Source of the DNA: Bacillota bacterium
Lineage (GTDB): Bacteria > Bacillota > Clostridia > Clostridiales > Clostridiaceae
Direction of reading: 5' to 3'
Assembly: GCA_023445445.1 (NCBI GenBank)
Contig: JAEXLD010000102.1
Coordinates: 1 to 16,267, forward strand
DNA length: 16,267 nt
Under the pieces are notes generated by a model, which saw only the letters and a program-made list of their open reading frames with translations, made no database searches and had not been told where the DNA came from. The position numbers were made by a program, and so were the translations under genes. How positions within the stretch are numbered: the first letter of the stretch is position 1; every line of letters begins with the position of its first letter. Shown here one piece after another: positions 1 to 6,186 of this stretch.

Positions 1-288
1 TAATTTATCTAATTCAATTATTATTTTTTCTTGCATTATTACTGGGTATAATTTTTTAGATTTATCAAGAACTGTTGATTTTAGTATTTTTAGATTTTCT
101 TCTTTAGAATCTAGACTGTTTATAGCCTGAGTAACTTCATTATATCTTTGTTCTACTTTACTTTTTTCTTCTCTTTTTGCAGATAGTTTTTCAACTTGAG
201 TTTTATAAATAAATTGATAATAACCAAAGCATATTAATACAGTGCCTAAAATTCCTATTAAATATTTTTCTCTCTTACTTATATTCAT
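1..288 (-). CDS. pilO: PilO-like type IV pilus inner-membrane alignment protein (partial, N-terminal 96 residues)
   Basis: Reading from an ATG at 288, the frame stays open to the window end, giving 96 residues. The N-terminus is short and basic (MNISKREK), followed by one membrane segment at about residues 9-27 and then a charged, Lys/Glu-rich coiled-coil stretch (about 30-75). This is the architecture of PilO, the bitopic partner of PilN in the subcomplex that links the cytoplasmic PilM to the pilus machine. The start lies one base after the pilN stop (290-292) and an AAGGAT ribosome site sits inside the end of pilN, so the two are probably translationally coupled. PilO is poorly conserved in sequence; the call rests on order after pilM-pilN and on topology. 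The C-terminal ferredoxin-like domain lies outside the window. Confidence 0.75.
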   Translation of the reverse strand, partial: MNISKREKYLIGILGTVLICFGYYQFIYKTQVEKLSAKREEKSKVEQRYNEVTQAINSLDSKEENLKILKSTVLDKSKKLYPVIMQEKIIIELDKL

Positions 289-289
289 T

Positions 290-838
290 TTACTCAACAT
301 CCTTTAATACACATTTTATATCAAAGGTATAATTTTCATCCCCTGATATTCCACCAATATACACATCTTGTATATTGTTTAGCTTCTTTAAATTATGTTC
401 TATTTCCCCAATTGCAACTCTGCTTGTTGAAACTGCTTGAATAGAAATATCTGTATTAGTTATGCTTATACTATTAAATGTTACTTCAGTTGGTAAGGTT
501 GAACTTAATTTATCTAAAAGCCCTGTTGTTACAACTTCTCTGGTTCTTAATCCCTCTACAATATTACTTAATTCCTTATCATATCTCTTTAAAATATCAT
601 CTTTTTTACTTATTTCATCCCATTTTTCTATTTTAACTTTTACATCTTCTCTTTCTAATTTTTTATTATAGTCTTTAATTTTATTATTTAATAAAAATAT
701 ATTAGTACTATTCCATGCTAAAGTTCCAACTATAAATACTGATAAAAAACCTACTAAGGAGTAGACATAAATATTTTTATTTTTTTGTTCTTTTTTCTGA
801 CCTTGATATGCGGCGAAAAAGTTCATATCTCTTATCAT
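290..838 (-). CDS. pilN: Type IV pilus assembly protein PilN
   Basis: The protein has 182 residues. It begins with a short cytoplasmic tail carrying MNFFAAY, the clostridial counterpart of the PilN INLLP motif that docks into PilM. One membrane segment follows at about residues 24-46, then a coiled-coil region (about 48-95), and then a C-terminal domain of mixed strands and helices, as in PilN/GspL-C-like proteins. It would pair with PilO in the membrane and connect PilM to the rest of the machine. The start at 838 is favoured over the internal Met at 826 because a strong AGGAGG-type site (846-850) lies about 7 bases upstream of it. The gene starts 12 bases after the pilM stop and is followed one base later by pilO, so it is part of the same transcript. 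Confidence 0.85.
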   Translation of the reverse strand: MIRDMNFFAAYQGQKKEQKNKNIYVYSLVGFLSVFIVGTLAWNSTNIFLLNNKIKDYNKKLEREDVKVKIEKWDEISKKDDILKRYDKELSNIVEGLRTREVVTTGLLDKLSSTLPTEVTFNSISITNTDISIQAVSTSRVAIGEIEHNLKKLNNIQDVYIGGISGDENYTFDIKCVLKDVE

Positions 839-850
839 AAAATGCCCTCC

Positions 851-2050
851 TTATAATCTTATAATTGCCCCTATGGCATTTAAATACTGTCCAATATTTT
901 CATTTAGTAAATCAGTTGATGTTATATCTATATTACTTATCCTATCTATTCTATCTACGTCCATTGATAATTTATTTTTTATATATAAATTAATATTATT
1001 TAAGTTTGATAATCCACCATAAATATAAACTTTATCAATATTTGTATTAGATTTGTTCATATAGAATTGTAATATTCTTTCTAGCTCTTCTAATAAATCA
1101 TCAACAGCCCTTCTTATAGTTTCATTTTTAGCGTCTTCTTTATCACTTAAAAGCTCTGCTTCCTTTATCTTTATAGATTCTGTTGATTTTATTGACATAT
1201 TCAAGCTTTGGCTTAGAGCATAATCTACGTTATCTCCACCAGACTTTATCATTCTTGTAAAATCTAATTTACCATTTTTAAATATTGCCACATTAATAGA
1301 GGTTGCTCCCATATCAACAAAAGCAACAGTACCTCCTATAACTTGTCCATCATTTGATGTGTACTGTGAATAATTAGCTATTTTATTTACTGAATTATAA
1401 GTTACATCTAATGCATAAGGATTTAAATCCAAGGAATTTATTACACTATAATATGAAAAAGCTATCTTTTCTGGGAAAGATGTTACATTTACCTTTAATT
1501 TTGCTCCTGTATCATCAACTATTTCATCTAAAACCACAAATTGAATTATGTAGTCATCTAAATTTATAGGTAAATATTGTTGTATTTCATATCTAATTAC
1601 AGTTTCCATTTCATCATCTTCAACTATAGGTATTGTAATATCTCTATTAATTATTGAAGATGAATTAGTAGTAAATATTACATCCTTAGCCTTTATATTA
1701 TTTTCCCTTATTGTAAAATCCAATATATCTATAATAGCTTGAAGATTAAGTATTCTTCCATCAGATATAGAATCCTCTGGAGTTGGTATTTGAATTAGTT
1801 TATTTAAACTAAGTTTATTCTTATTAAATTTCCCCTCTACTAACTTAATAGAATTACTTCCAAGATCAATAGATAAAACATTCTTTGATTTTTCCCTAGT
1901 TTTCTTTTTATTTTCAGCTTTATTCACTTCATATGAAGAATTTAAATCTTCAGATTTTTCCTTCTTAAAAAGCTTTCCTATATCTTTTATGTCCATAGAT
2001 CCTATATTTTTTAATTTTGAAAAATCAAACTTTTTATTTTCCTGTGACAT
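851..2050 (-). CDS. pilM: Type IV pilus assembly protein PilM, actin-like ATPase
   Basis: This is a 399-residue cytoplasmic protein of the PilM/FtsA actin-like fold. The phosphate-1 loop is visible at about 59-72 (SIDLGSNSIKLVE), the phosphate-2 loop at about 243-254 (AFVDMGATSIN) and the adenosine loop at about 341-350 (VYIYGGLSNL). In PilM families the nucleotide-binding core binds the PilN tail and couples the PilB motor to the envelope complex. The protein is longer than the usual ~350 residues because about 57 charged residues (rich in Lys, Glu, Asn and Ser) precede the core. The start at 2050 has a ribosome site made of seven consecutive G residues (2057-2063). It is separated from pilA by a 358-base gap with hairpins and repeats, and followed closely by pilN. 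Confidence 0.9.
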   Translation of the reverse strand: MSQENKKFDFSKLKNIGSMDIKDIGKLFKKEKSEDLNSSYEVNKAENKKKTREKSKNVLSIDLGSNSIKLVEGKFNKNKLSLNKLIQIPTPEDSISDGRILNLQAIIDILDFTIRENNIKAKDVIFTTNSSSIINRDITIPIVEDDEMETVIRYEIQQYLPINLDDYIIQFVVLDEIVDDTGAKLKVNVTSFPEKIAFSYYSVINSLDLNPYALDVTYNSVNKIANYSQYTSNDGQVIGGTVAFVDMGATSINVAIFKNGKLDFTRMIKSGGDNVDYALSQSLNMSIKSTESIKIKEAELLSDKEDAKNETIRRAVDDLLEELERILQFYMNKSNTNIDKVYIYGGLSNLNNINLYIKNKLSMDVDRIDRISNIDITSTDLLNENIGQYLNAIGAIIRL

Positions 2051-2070
2051 TAGTTTCCCCCCCTAACTGG

Positions 2071-2105
2071 ATAATGCATAATGCGTAATGCATAATGCAT
2101 AATTA
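2071..2105. repeat. Five tandem 7-bp repeats (ATAATGC type)
   Basis: Five units lie in perfect register from 2071. The first, second and fourth are ATAATGC, the third is GTAATGC and the fifth decays to ATAATTA. The array lies just upstream of the pilM ribosome site and a few bases from the hairpin at 2112-2128. This is read directly; its function is unknown. Confidence 0.85.
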
Positions 2106-2111
2106 ATGTAA

Positions 2112-2128
2112 AAACTCCTACGGAGTTT
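2112..2128. repeat. AAACTCC-TAC-GGAGTTT hairpin of a recurring element
   Basis: A perfect 7-bp stem with a 3-base loop. A near relative with loop TTAC is at 3025-3044, and another stem starting AAACTCC and ending GGAGTTT is at 9978-9997. All three sit next to 7-bp repeat arrays, so this looks like part of a dispersed repeat family rather than a gene-specific terminator. Confidence 0.75.
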
Positions 2129-2186
2129 ATGAAATTAAAAAACTTCTTACTTACATAAAATGTATAATGAAAGAATGAAACTTCTC

Positions 2187-2202
2187 TTTTGCTAAGGCAA
2201 AA
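2187..2202. repeat. TTTTGC-TAAG-GCAAAA small hairpin of the repeat element
   Basis: A 6-bp stem with a 4-base loop. The same stem with loop TAC recurs at 2935-2949 in the gap on the other side of pilA. Degenerate 7-bp-like units precede it at about 2160-2186. Confidence 0.6.
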
Positions 2203-2295
2203 TCGAAATGAAAAAAATAAATAATTAAGAAATAAATTACTTCATAATTTAGTAATATTAATAATTCATATTATTAAGTTATATGAACAGCTCTA

Positions 2296-2330
2296 TATAA
2301 AATCATCATATAATTAATAATGATTTTATA
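2296..2330 (-). terminator. Second stem after pilA, possible attenuator
   Basis: An 11-bp perfect inverted repeat (TATAAAATCAT and its complement) with a 13-base loop. It is AT-rich, has no U-run on its 3' side, and lies directly after the stem at 2333-2362. A role in mRNA 3'-end stability is inferred. Confidence 0.4.
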
Positions 2331-2332
2331 TT

Positions 2333-2362
2333 AGCAAAATGCAGATATACCTGCATTTTGCT
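2333..2362 (-). terminator. 12-bp stem downstream of pilA (attenuator or mRNA-stabilising hairpin)
   Basis: A perfect 12-bp inverted repeat (AGCAAAATGCAG and its complement) with a 6-base loop, 46 bases after the pilA stop. No U-tract follows on the minus strand, so it is not a textbook terminator. Its position after the pilin gene and before the low-abundance assembly genes fits differential expression within one operon. Confidence 0.55.
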
Positions 2363-2408
2363 TAAACAATCCTTTTACTTACAATTCAATTGTTTACTGT
2401 TTTGTGGT

Positions 2409-2870
2409 TTATTTCCCTTTTTCTGGATACCACTTATTTGATCCCTTATTTCCTGTTACTGTAGGTTCTGGATATACTTGATTTGCATCTGTAAGATTAT
2501 CAGTACCTCCGCTTATATAAACTTTTACATCTCCATTTTCAGTTTTAACTACAAAATTAACACTTGCAGCCCCCTTAGGTACTGGTACATTTTGAAGATA
2601 TGATTTTATCTTATCTGCATCTCCACCAGTTGTATTAAGACTTATAGGGGTAGTACTTGGCGTAATATTTCCCTCTGTTATTAATGCTGAAGTAGCATTC
2701 CCAATTGTTTTAGCATCTGCTATATCTGATTTTAAATTAGCACTTTGTCTTACTGAACTAAATTTAGGTATAGCTATTGCTGCTAGGATAGCTATAATTG
2801 CTATAACTATAATAAGTTCTATAAGTGTAAATCCTTTCTTTTTTTTCTTGTTTTTTAAGTTTTTAACCAT
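2409..2870 (-). CDS. pilA: Type IV pilin (major pilin, PilA)
   Basis: This is a 153-residue prepilin. A 13-residue class III leader, rich in Lys and ending in Gly13, precedes the mature N-terminus FTLIELIIVIAIIAILAA; Phe is mature residue 1 and the conserved Glu5 is present. The hydrophobic helix runs to about residue 35 and a small soluble domain rich in Thr, Gly, Asn and Pro follows. There are no cysteines, so the D-region disulfide of Gram-negative pilins is absent, as is common in clostridial pilins. PilD encoded at 6187-6936 would process it. The start at 2870 has AAGGAGG about 8 bases upstream. Eight consecutive A residues (minus strand, 2839-2846) cover leader codons 9-11. It is the only pilin in the window, and both flanking gaps carry repeat elements. 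Confidence 0.95.
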   Translation of the reverse strand: MVKNLKNKKKKKGFTLIELIIVIAIIAILAAIAIPKFSSVRQSANLKSDIADAKTIGNATSALITEGNITPSTTPISLNTTGGDADKIKSYLQNVPVPKGAASVNFVVKTENGDVKVYISGGTDNLTDANQVYPEPTVTGNKGSNKWYPEKGK

Positions 2871-2934
2871 ATAAAATTCCTCCTTAAATTTGTTTTTATA
2901 TTCTTTATATAAATTAAAAATATAAACGTTTTTA

Positions 2935-2949
2935 TTTTGCTACGCAAAA
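2935..2949. repeat. TTTTGC-TAC-GCAAAA small hairpin of the repeat element
   Basis: A 6-bp stem and 3-base loop immediately before the heptamer array at 2952. It has the same stem as the hairpin at 2187-2202 and lies about 65 bases upstream of the pilA start. Confidence 0.6.
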
Positions 2950-2951
2950 AT

Positions 2952-3021
2952 AGGTAAGAAGTAAGAGATAAGAGTTAATAGGTAAGAGGTAAGAGGTAAG
3001 AAGTAATAGTTAATAGTTTTG
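2952..3021 (+). repeat. Ten tandem degenerate 7-bp repeats (AGGTAAG type)
   Basis: Ten units in unbroken register. AGGTAAG occurs four times; variants are AAGTAAG, AGATAAG, AGTTAAT, AAGTAAT and a decayed last unit. They read on the plus strand toward the hairpin at 3025-3044. The block is purine-rich and is not part of any open reading frame. Confidence 0.9.
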
Positions 3022-3024
3022 GTT

Positions 3025-3044
3025 AAAAATCCTTACGGATTTTT
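3025..3044. repeat. AAAAATCC-TTAC-GGATTTTT hairpin between two opposed heptamer arrays
   Basis: A perfect 8-bp stem with a 4-base loop, resembling the hairpin at 2112-2128 in stem (AAA-N-TCC) and loop (TAC). It is followed by a T-run on the plus strand and preceded by an A-run, so it could act as a weak terminator in either direction between pilC and pilA. Confidence 0.65.
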
Positions 3045-3064
3045 TCATTTCTTCATTTTTTAAT

Positions 3065-3125
3065 TCTAACTCTTACTTATTCTCTATTACTTATTCACTA
3101 ATCTATTATCTATTCACTATTACCT
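3065..3125 (-). repeat. Eight degenerate 7-bp repeats on the opposite strand, abutting the pilC stop
   Basis: Read on the minus strand, units such as AGGTAAT, AGTGAAT, AGATAAT and AAGTAAG run from 3125 to 3065, with one 5-base irregular insert at 3100-3104. The unit type matches the array at 2952-3021 but in opposite orientation, so the two arrays form an imperfect arm pair around the hairpin at 3025-3044. The last full unit ends five bases from the pilC stop codon. Confidence 0.8.
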
Positions 3126-3130
3126 ATTCT

Positions 3131-4333
3131 CTACATATTGGTGTACATGTTAAACATTGGTAGCATTATTGAGACTACTATTGTTCCTATTACTACTCCC
3201 ATTACTACTATTAGTAGTGGCTCTATCATTGATGTTGTGGTTTGTATTGCTTGTTCTACTTCGTCGTCGTAGAAGTCTGCTGTTTTGTTTAGTATATCTT
3301 CTAATGAGCCTGATTCTTCTCCTATTTTTATCATTGAGGATAGCATTTTAGGGAAGATATCATTTTCTCTTATAGGTGAACTTAGTCCATCTCCTCTTAC
3401 TACTCTGTCTCTTATTTTCATTATTGCATCTTCTGCTATTTTGTTTTCTAGGACTCCTGCTACTGTTGGTAGTGCTTGAACTAGTGATACTCCTGATGCT
3501 AATAGTGTTGATAGTGTTCTTGTGAATCTTGATACTATTACTTTTTTATTTAAATCCCCTATTATGGGTAGTTTTAGCTTTAATTTACTTATATTCACTA
3601 TTCCATTTGGACTTTTTTTATAAATATTGAATAATACGATTATAATTGCTATAAATATTAAGATAAGAATTAAGTTATTACTTAAGAACTTACTTGTTCC
3701 AAGTAGCATCTTTGTTATTAAAGGAAGGCTTATTCCTTCTCCTTCAAACATTTCTACAAAGGTTGGCATTACGAAGGTCATAATAAAGAAAACTGCCGCT
3801 ACAGCTACTATGCTTAGTATGCTTGGATATGTCATAGCAGATTTAACTTTATTATTAAGTTTATTTTCTTTTTCAAAATGCACAGACATTCTAAGCATCA
3901 TTTCATCTATATTTCCACTAACTTCTCCTGACTCTACCATGCTTATTAAAAGCTGTGGAAAGTATTTTTTATGCTTTGCCATAGATTCTGATAAAAGTTC
4001 TCCTTTTTTAACATCATCTTCTATTATAGATAGTAGTTCTCTTAACTTTTTATTTGGAATTTCATTGGATAATATATTTAGGCAATTAGTTATTGTAACT
4101 CCAGCATCTAGCATAGTGTAAAACTGTCTACATAAAATTGCTAAATCCTTTGTTGTTACTTTTTGAAATAATTTAATTTCAATTTGCTTACTTTCAGTTA
4201 TTTCTTCTATCATTAGAGGATAATATCCGCTTGAAGTTATCATATTTATTACATCATCTCTTGAGCCACCTTCAAAGGTTCCTTCTTTCTTGTTTCCTTC
4301 TTTGGTCATAGCTCTATATTTAAATTTCTTCAT
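3131..4333 (-). CDS. pilC: Type IV pilus inner-membrane platform protein PilC
   Basis: A 400-residue GspF/PilC family protein. It has a short N-terminal beta segment (KFKYRAMTKEGNKKEGTFEG) followed by two T2SSF repeats (about 65-190 and 268-392). Membrane segments are visible near 168-190, 218-238 and 370-392. Characteristic stretches are FYTMLDAGVT in repeat one and the second-repeat equivalent LSTLLASGVS, each followed by the GE(V/E)SG element. PilC anchors the PilB hexamer and transmits its movement to pilin. Its ribosome site (AAGGGGG, 4346-4352) overlaps the pilB stop codon, so translation is coupled. About the last 65 codons favour A- and C-ending codons (CTA for Leu, GAC for Asp), unlike the middle of the gene. 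Confidence 0.93.
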   Translation of the reverse strand: MKKFKYRAMTKEGNKKEGTFEGGSRDDVINMITSSGYYPLMIEEITESKQIEIKLFQKVTTKDLAILCRQFYTMLDAGVTITNCLNILSNEIPNKKLRELLSIIEDDVKKGELLSESMAKHKKYFPQLLISMVESGEVSGNIDEMMLRMSVHFEKENKLNNKVKSAMTYPSILSIVAVAAVFFIMTFVMPTFVEMFEGEGISLPLITKMLLGTSKFLSNNLILILIFIAIIIVLFNIYKKSPNGIVNISKLKLKLPIIGDLNKKVIVSRFTRTLSTLLASGVSLVQALPTVAGVLENKIAEDAIMKIRDRVVRGDGLSSPIRENDIFPKMLSSMIKIGEESGSLEDILNKTADFYDDEVEQAIQTTTSMIEPLLIVVMGVVIGTIVVSIMLPMFNMYTNM

Positions 4334-4349
4334 AACTTCTTATGCCCCC

Positions 4350-6041
4350 TTATATATCTCTTAACAAAGTTATAGTTGCCAGCTCTTCTATGGTAGTTAT
4401 ACCATTCAAAACCAATTCCTTACATTCATCTGCAAGGGTTGTCATTCCATTTTTAATTGAGATATCCTTTAAAACATTTGAATCTCTAGTTCTATTTATT
4501 GCATCTCTATGCTCTCTAGTTATTTCCATTATTTCATAGACACCTATTCTTCCACTATAGCCAGTATTATTACAATGGCCACAGCCTCTGCCCCTATGTA
4601 ATTTCAAGGTTTCATTTTCTTTTATATTAAATACACTTTTTTCGTAATCTGAAGCTATATATTCTTCCTTACAATTAAGACATATTTTCTTTACTAATCT
4701 TTGAGCTATTATTCCAGAAATAGAAGTTGCAACTAGATAGGGTTCAACTCCCATATCTACTAACCTAGTCATAGTTGATGGTGCATCATTTGTATGTAGA
4801 GTACTTAAAACTAAATGCCCTGTAATAGCTGCTTTAATTGCTATTTGTGCAGTTTCTTCATCTCTTATTTCCCCTATCATAACTATATCTGGATCTTGCC
4901 TTAGTATACTTCTAAGACCACTTGCAAAGGTTAATCCTGCCTTATTATTTACATTAACTTGATTAATACCATTTAAGGTATATTCAACTGGATCTTCTAC
5001 TGTAACTATATTTACATTGTTAGAATTAAGTTCACTTAAAACAGTGTAAAGAGTTGTAGATTTACCACTTCCTGTAGGCCCAGTAACTAGTACTATTCCA
5101 TGAGGACTTGAAATTATACTATCTAATTTTTCAAGATTTTTTTTAGTTAATCCAAGGCTTTCTTTCCCTAGCTTATAATTTTCCTTGCTTAATATTCTAA
5201 TTACTATCTTTTCGCCATTTACAGTTGGTAAAATAGAAATTCTAAGATCTATATCTGTATTTCCAACCTTAGTTATTATTCTTCCATCTTGAGGTATCCT
5301 TTTTTCAGCTATATTTAAATTAGCAAGGATTTTTATCCTTGTTACTAATGGTGCTAAGCTTTCTATTCCAAGAGTATTTACTGTTGTAAGTTCTCCATCA
5401 ATTCTATATCTTATCCTTATTTCCTTTTCATAAGGCTCAATATGTATATCTGAAGCTCTCATTTCAACTGAATTTTTAAATAAATACTCAATCATCTTTA
5501 CAACTGGAGCATTTTTCACATCATCAATTTCTTCTACATCTAAAGATATACCTCTTGATTCTAAGGTTTCTTTTAAAAGTTCCTGTGCTGCCTTGTTCAC
5601 TTCTTCACTGCTATAATTAATTTGAACAAATTTATTAATATCCTTCTTTGGTGCAATAAAGGTCTTAACCTCTAATCCTGTTGATATAGAAATGTCATCT
5701 ATAGCAAAAATATTTAATGGGTCTGAAAGAGCAACCATTATTTTCTCTTCTTCAAAGCCAAAGGCTATTAAATTATATTTAATACAAAGATTTTGAGGTA
5801 TTATTTTAATTGCTTTTTTATCAAAATTAACATTGTTTAAATCCACTTTCTTTATTCCAGTTTGTTCTTCTATAGCATCTATAATATCTTCTTCTGAAAC
5901 TATTCCGCTATCAATTAAAACTTCCCCTAATTTTTTTCCTAAAAGCTTTTGTGTTCTTAAAGCATTTTGTAATTGAAATGGAGTTATTTTTTCTGCCATC
6001 ACTAAGATATCTCCAAGCCTTTTCTTTTGAACTGTAGCCAT
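4350..6041 (-). CDS. pilB: Type IV pilus extension ATPase PilB with MshEN c-di-GMP-binding domain
   Basis: A 563-residue GspE/PilB hexameric motor. Residues 8-31 and 37-60 form two successive 24-residue motifs (RLGDIL...AL..Q and KLGEVL...AI..Q), the signature of the MshEN c-di-GMP-binding domain. The ATPase core has Walker A GPTGSGKST (321-329), an Asp-box around VEDPVEY, Walker B near DIVMIGEIRDE (385-395), and His-box GHLVLSTLHTND (408-419). Two CxxC pairs (C454/C457 and C487/C490) make the zinc site typical of extension rather than retraction ATPases. I chose the ATG at 6041 because AGGAG ends 8 bases upstream; an in-frame GTG at 6050 directly abuts that site and would leave no spacing. 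The gene heads a transcript continuing into pilC, pilA and pilMNO. Confidence 0.94.
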   Translation of the reverse strand: MATVQKKRLGDILVMAEKITPFQLQNALRTQKLLGKKLGEVLIDSGIVSEEDIIDAIEEQTGIKKVDLNNVNFDKKAIKIIPQNLCIKYNLIAFGFEEEKIMVALSDPLNIFAIDDISISTGLEVKTFIAPKKDINKFVQINYSSEEVNKAAQELLKETLESRGISLDVEEIDDVKNAPVVKMIEYLFKNSVEMRASDIHIEPYEKEIRIRYRIDGELTTVNTLGIESLAPLVTRIKILANLNIAEKRIPQDGRIITKVGNTDIDLRISILPTVNGEKIVIRILSKENYKLGKESLGLTKKNLEKLDSIISSPHGIVLVTGPTGSGKSTTLYTVLSELNSNNVNIVTVEDPVEYTLNGINQVNVNNKAGLTFASGLRSILRQDPDIVMIGEIRDEETAQIAIKAAITGHLVLSTLHTNDAPSTMTRLVDMGVEPYLVATSISGIIAQRLVKKICLNCKEEYIASDYEKSVFNIKENETLKLHRGRGCGHCNNTGYSGRIGVYEIMEITREHRDAINRTRDSNVLKDISIKNGMTTLADECKELVLNGITTIEELATITLLRDI

Positions 6042-6126
6042 AAAATTCACTCCTATGTTAAATTCTGATTTTAATTGTTAATTTTTAAAAAAATCCCTTT
6101 TTTAACCATTTATTCATTCATTTATT

Positions 6127-6155
6127 ATCATAATATAGACTTTAGTCTTTTTCAA
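6127..6155 (-). promoter_or_regulatory. Promoter of pilB with an internal 12-bp palindrome
   Basis: On the minus strand TTGAAA (6150-6155) and TATGAT (6127-6132) are separated by 17 bases, matching the sigma-A pattern. The spacer contains the inverted repeat AGACTAAAGTCT (6137-6148), a possible operator. It leaves a leader of about 80 bases before the pilB ATG, so pilB and genes after it can be transcribed separately from pilD. Confidence 0.7.
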
Positions 6156-6186
6156 GCATAATATATATTTGAATTAAATTCACATT

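Larger units (their letters stand above)
2051..2408. other. pilA-pilM intergenic region with hairpins and heptamer repeats
   Basis: This 358-base gap holds no credible gene. In transcription order after pilA it contains two tall stems (2333-2362 and 2296-2330), then a small TTTTGC/GCAAAA hairpin (2187-2202), an AAACTCC/GGAGTTT hairpin (2112-2128) and a 7-bp repeat array (2071-2105), ending at the pilM ribosome site. The stems close to pilA could protect the abundant pilin mRNA or reduce read-through into pilM. No clear promoter for pilM was seen. Confidence 0.7.

Noticed and set aside
2051..2408. MITE or IS remnant next to pilA
   Set aside because: No terminal inverted repeats bounding a unit, no target duplication and no transposase fragment; only short internal hairpins are present.
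2952..3125. CRISPR-like array
   Set aside because: Units are 7 bp with no spacers, degenerate, and no cas gene is present; this is simple tandem repetition.
2871..3130. c-di-GMP riboswitch upstream of pilA
   Set aside because: The gap is filled by heptamers and short hairpins; I see no conserved riboswitch core and no terminator switch just before the pilA ribosome site.
3157..3351. Leucine-rich plus-strand frame that could look like a membrane peptide
   Set aside because: It arises from A-ending codons of pilC read in complement and has no start signals.
3627..4121. Plus-strand open frame of 164 codons opposite pilC
   Set aside because: It lies wholly inside pilC, has no ribosome site, and its composition is that expected from the complement of the real gene.
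6042..6050. GTG start for pilB three codons upstream of the ATG
   Set aside because: The AGGAG site directly abuts the GTG; it is correctly spaced only for the ATG at 6041.
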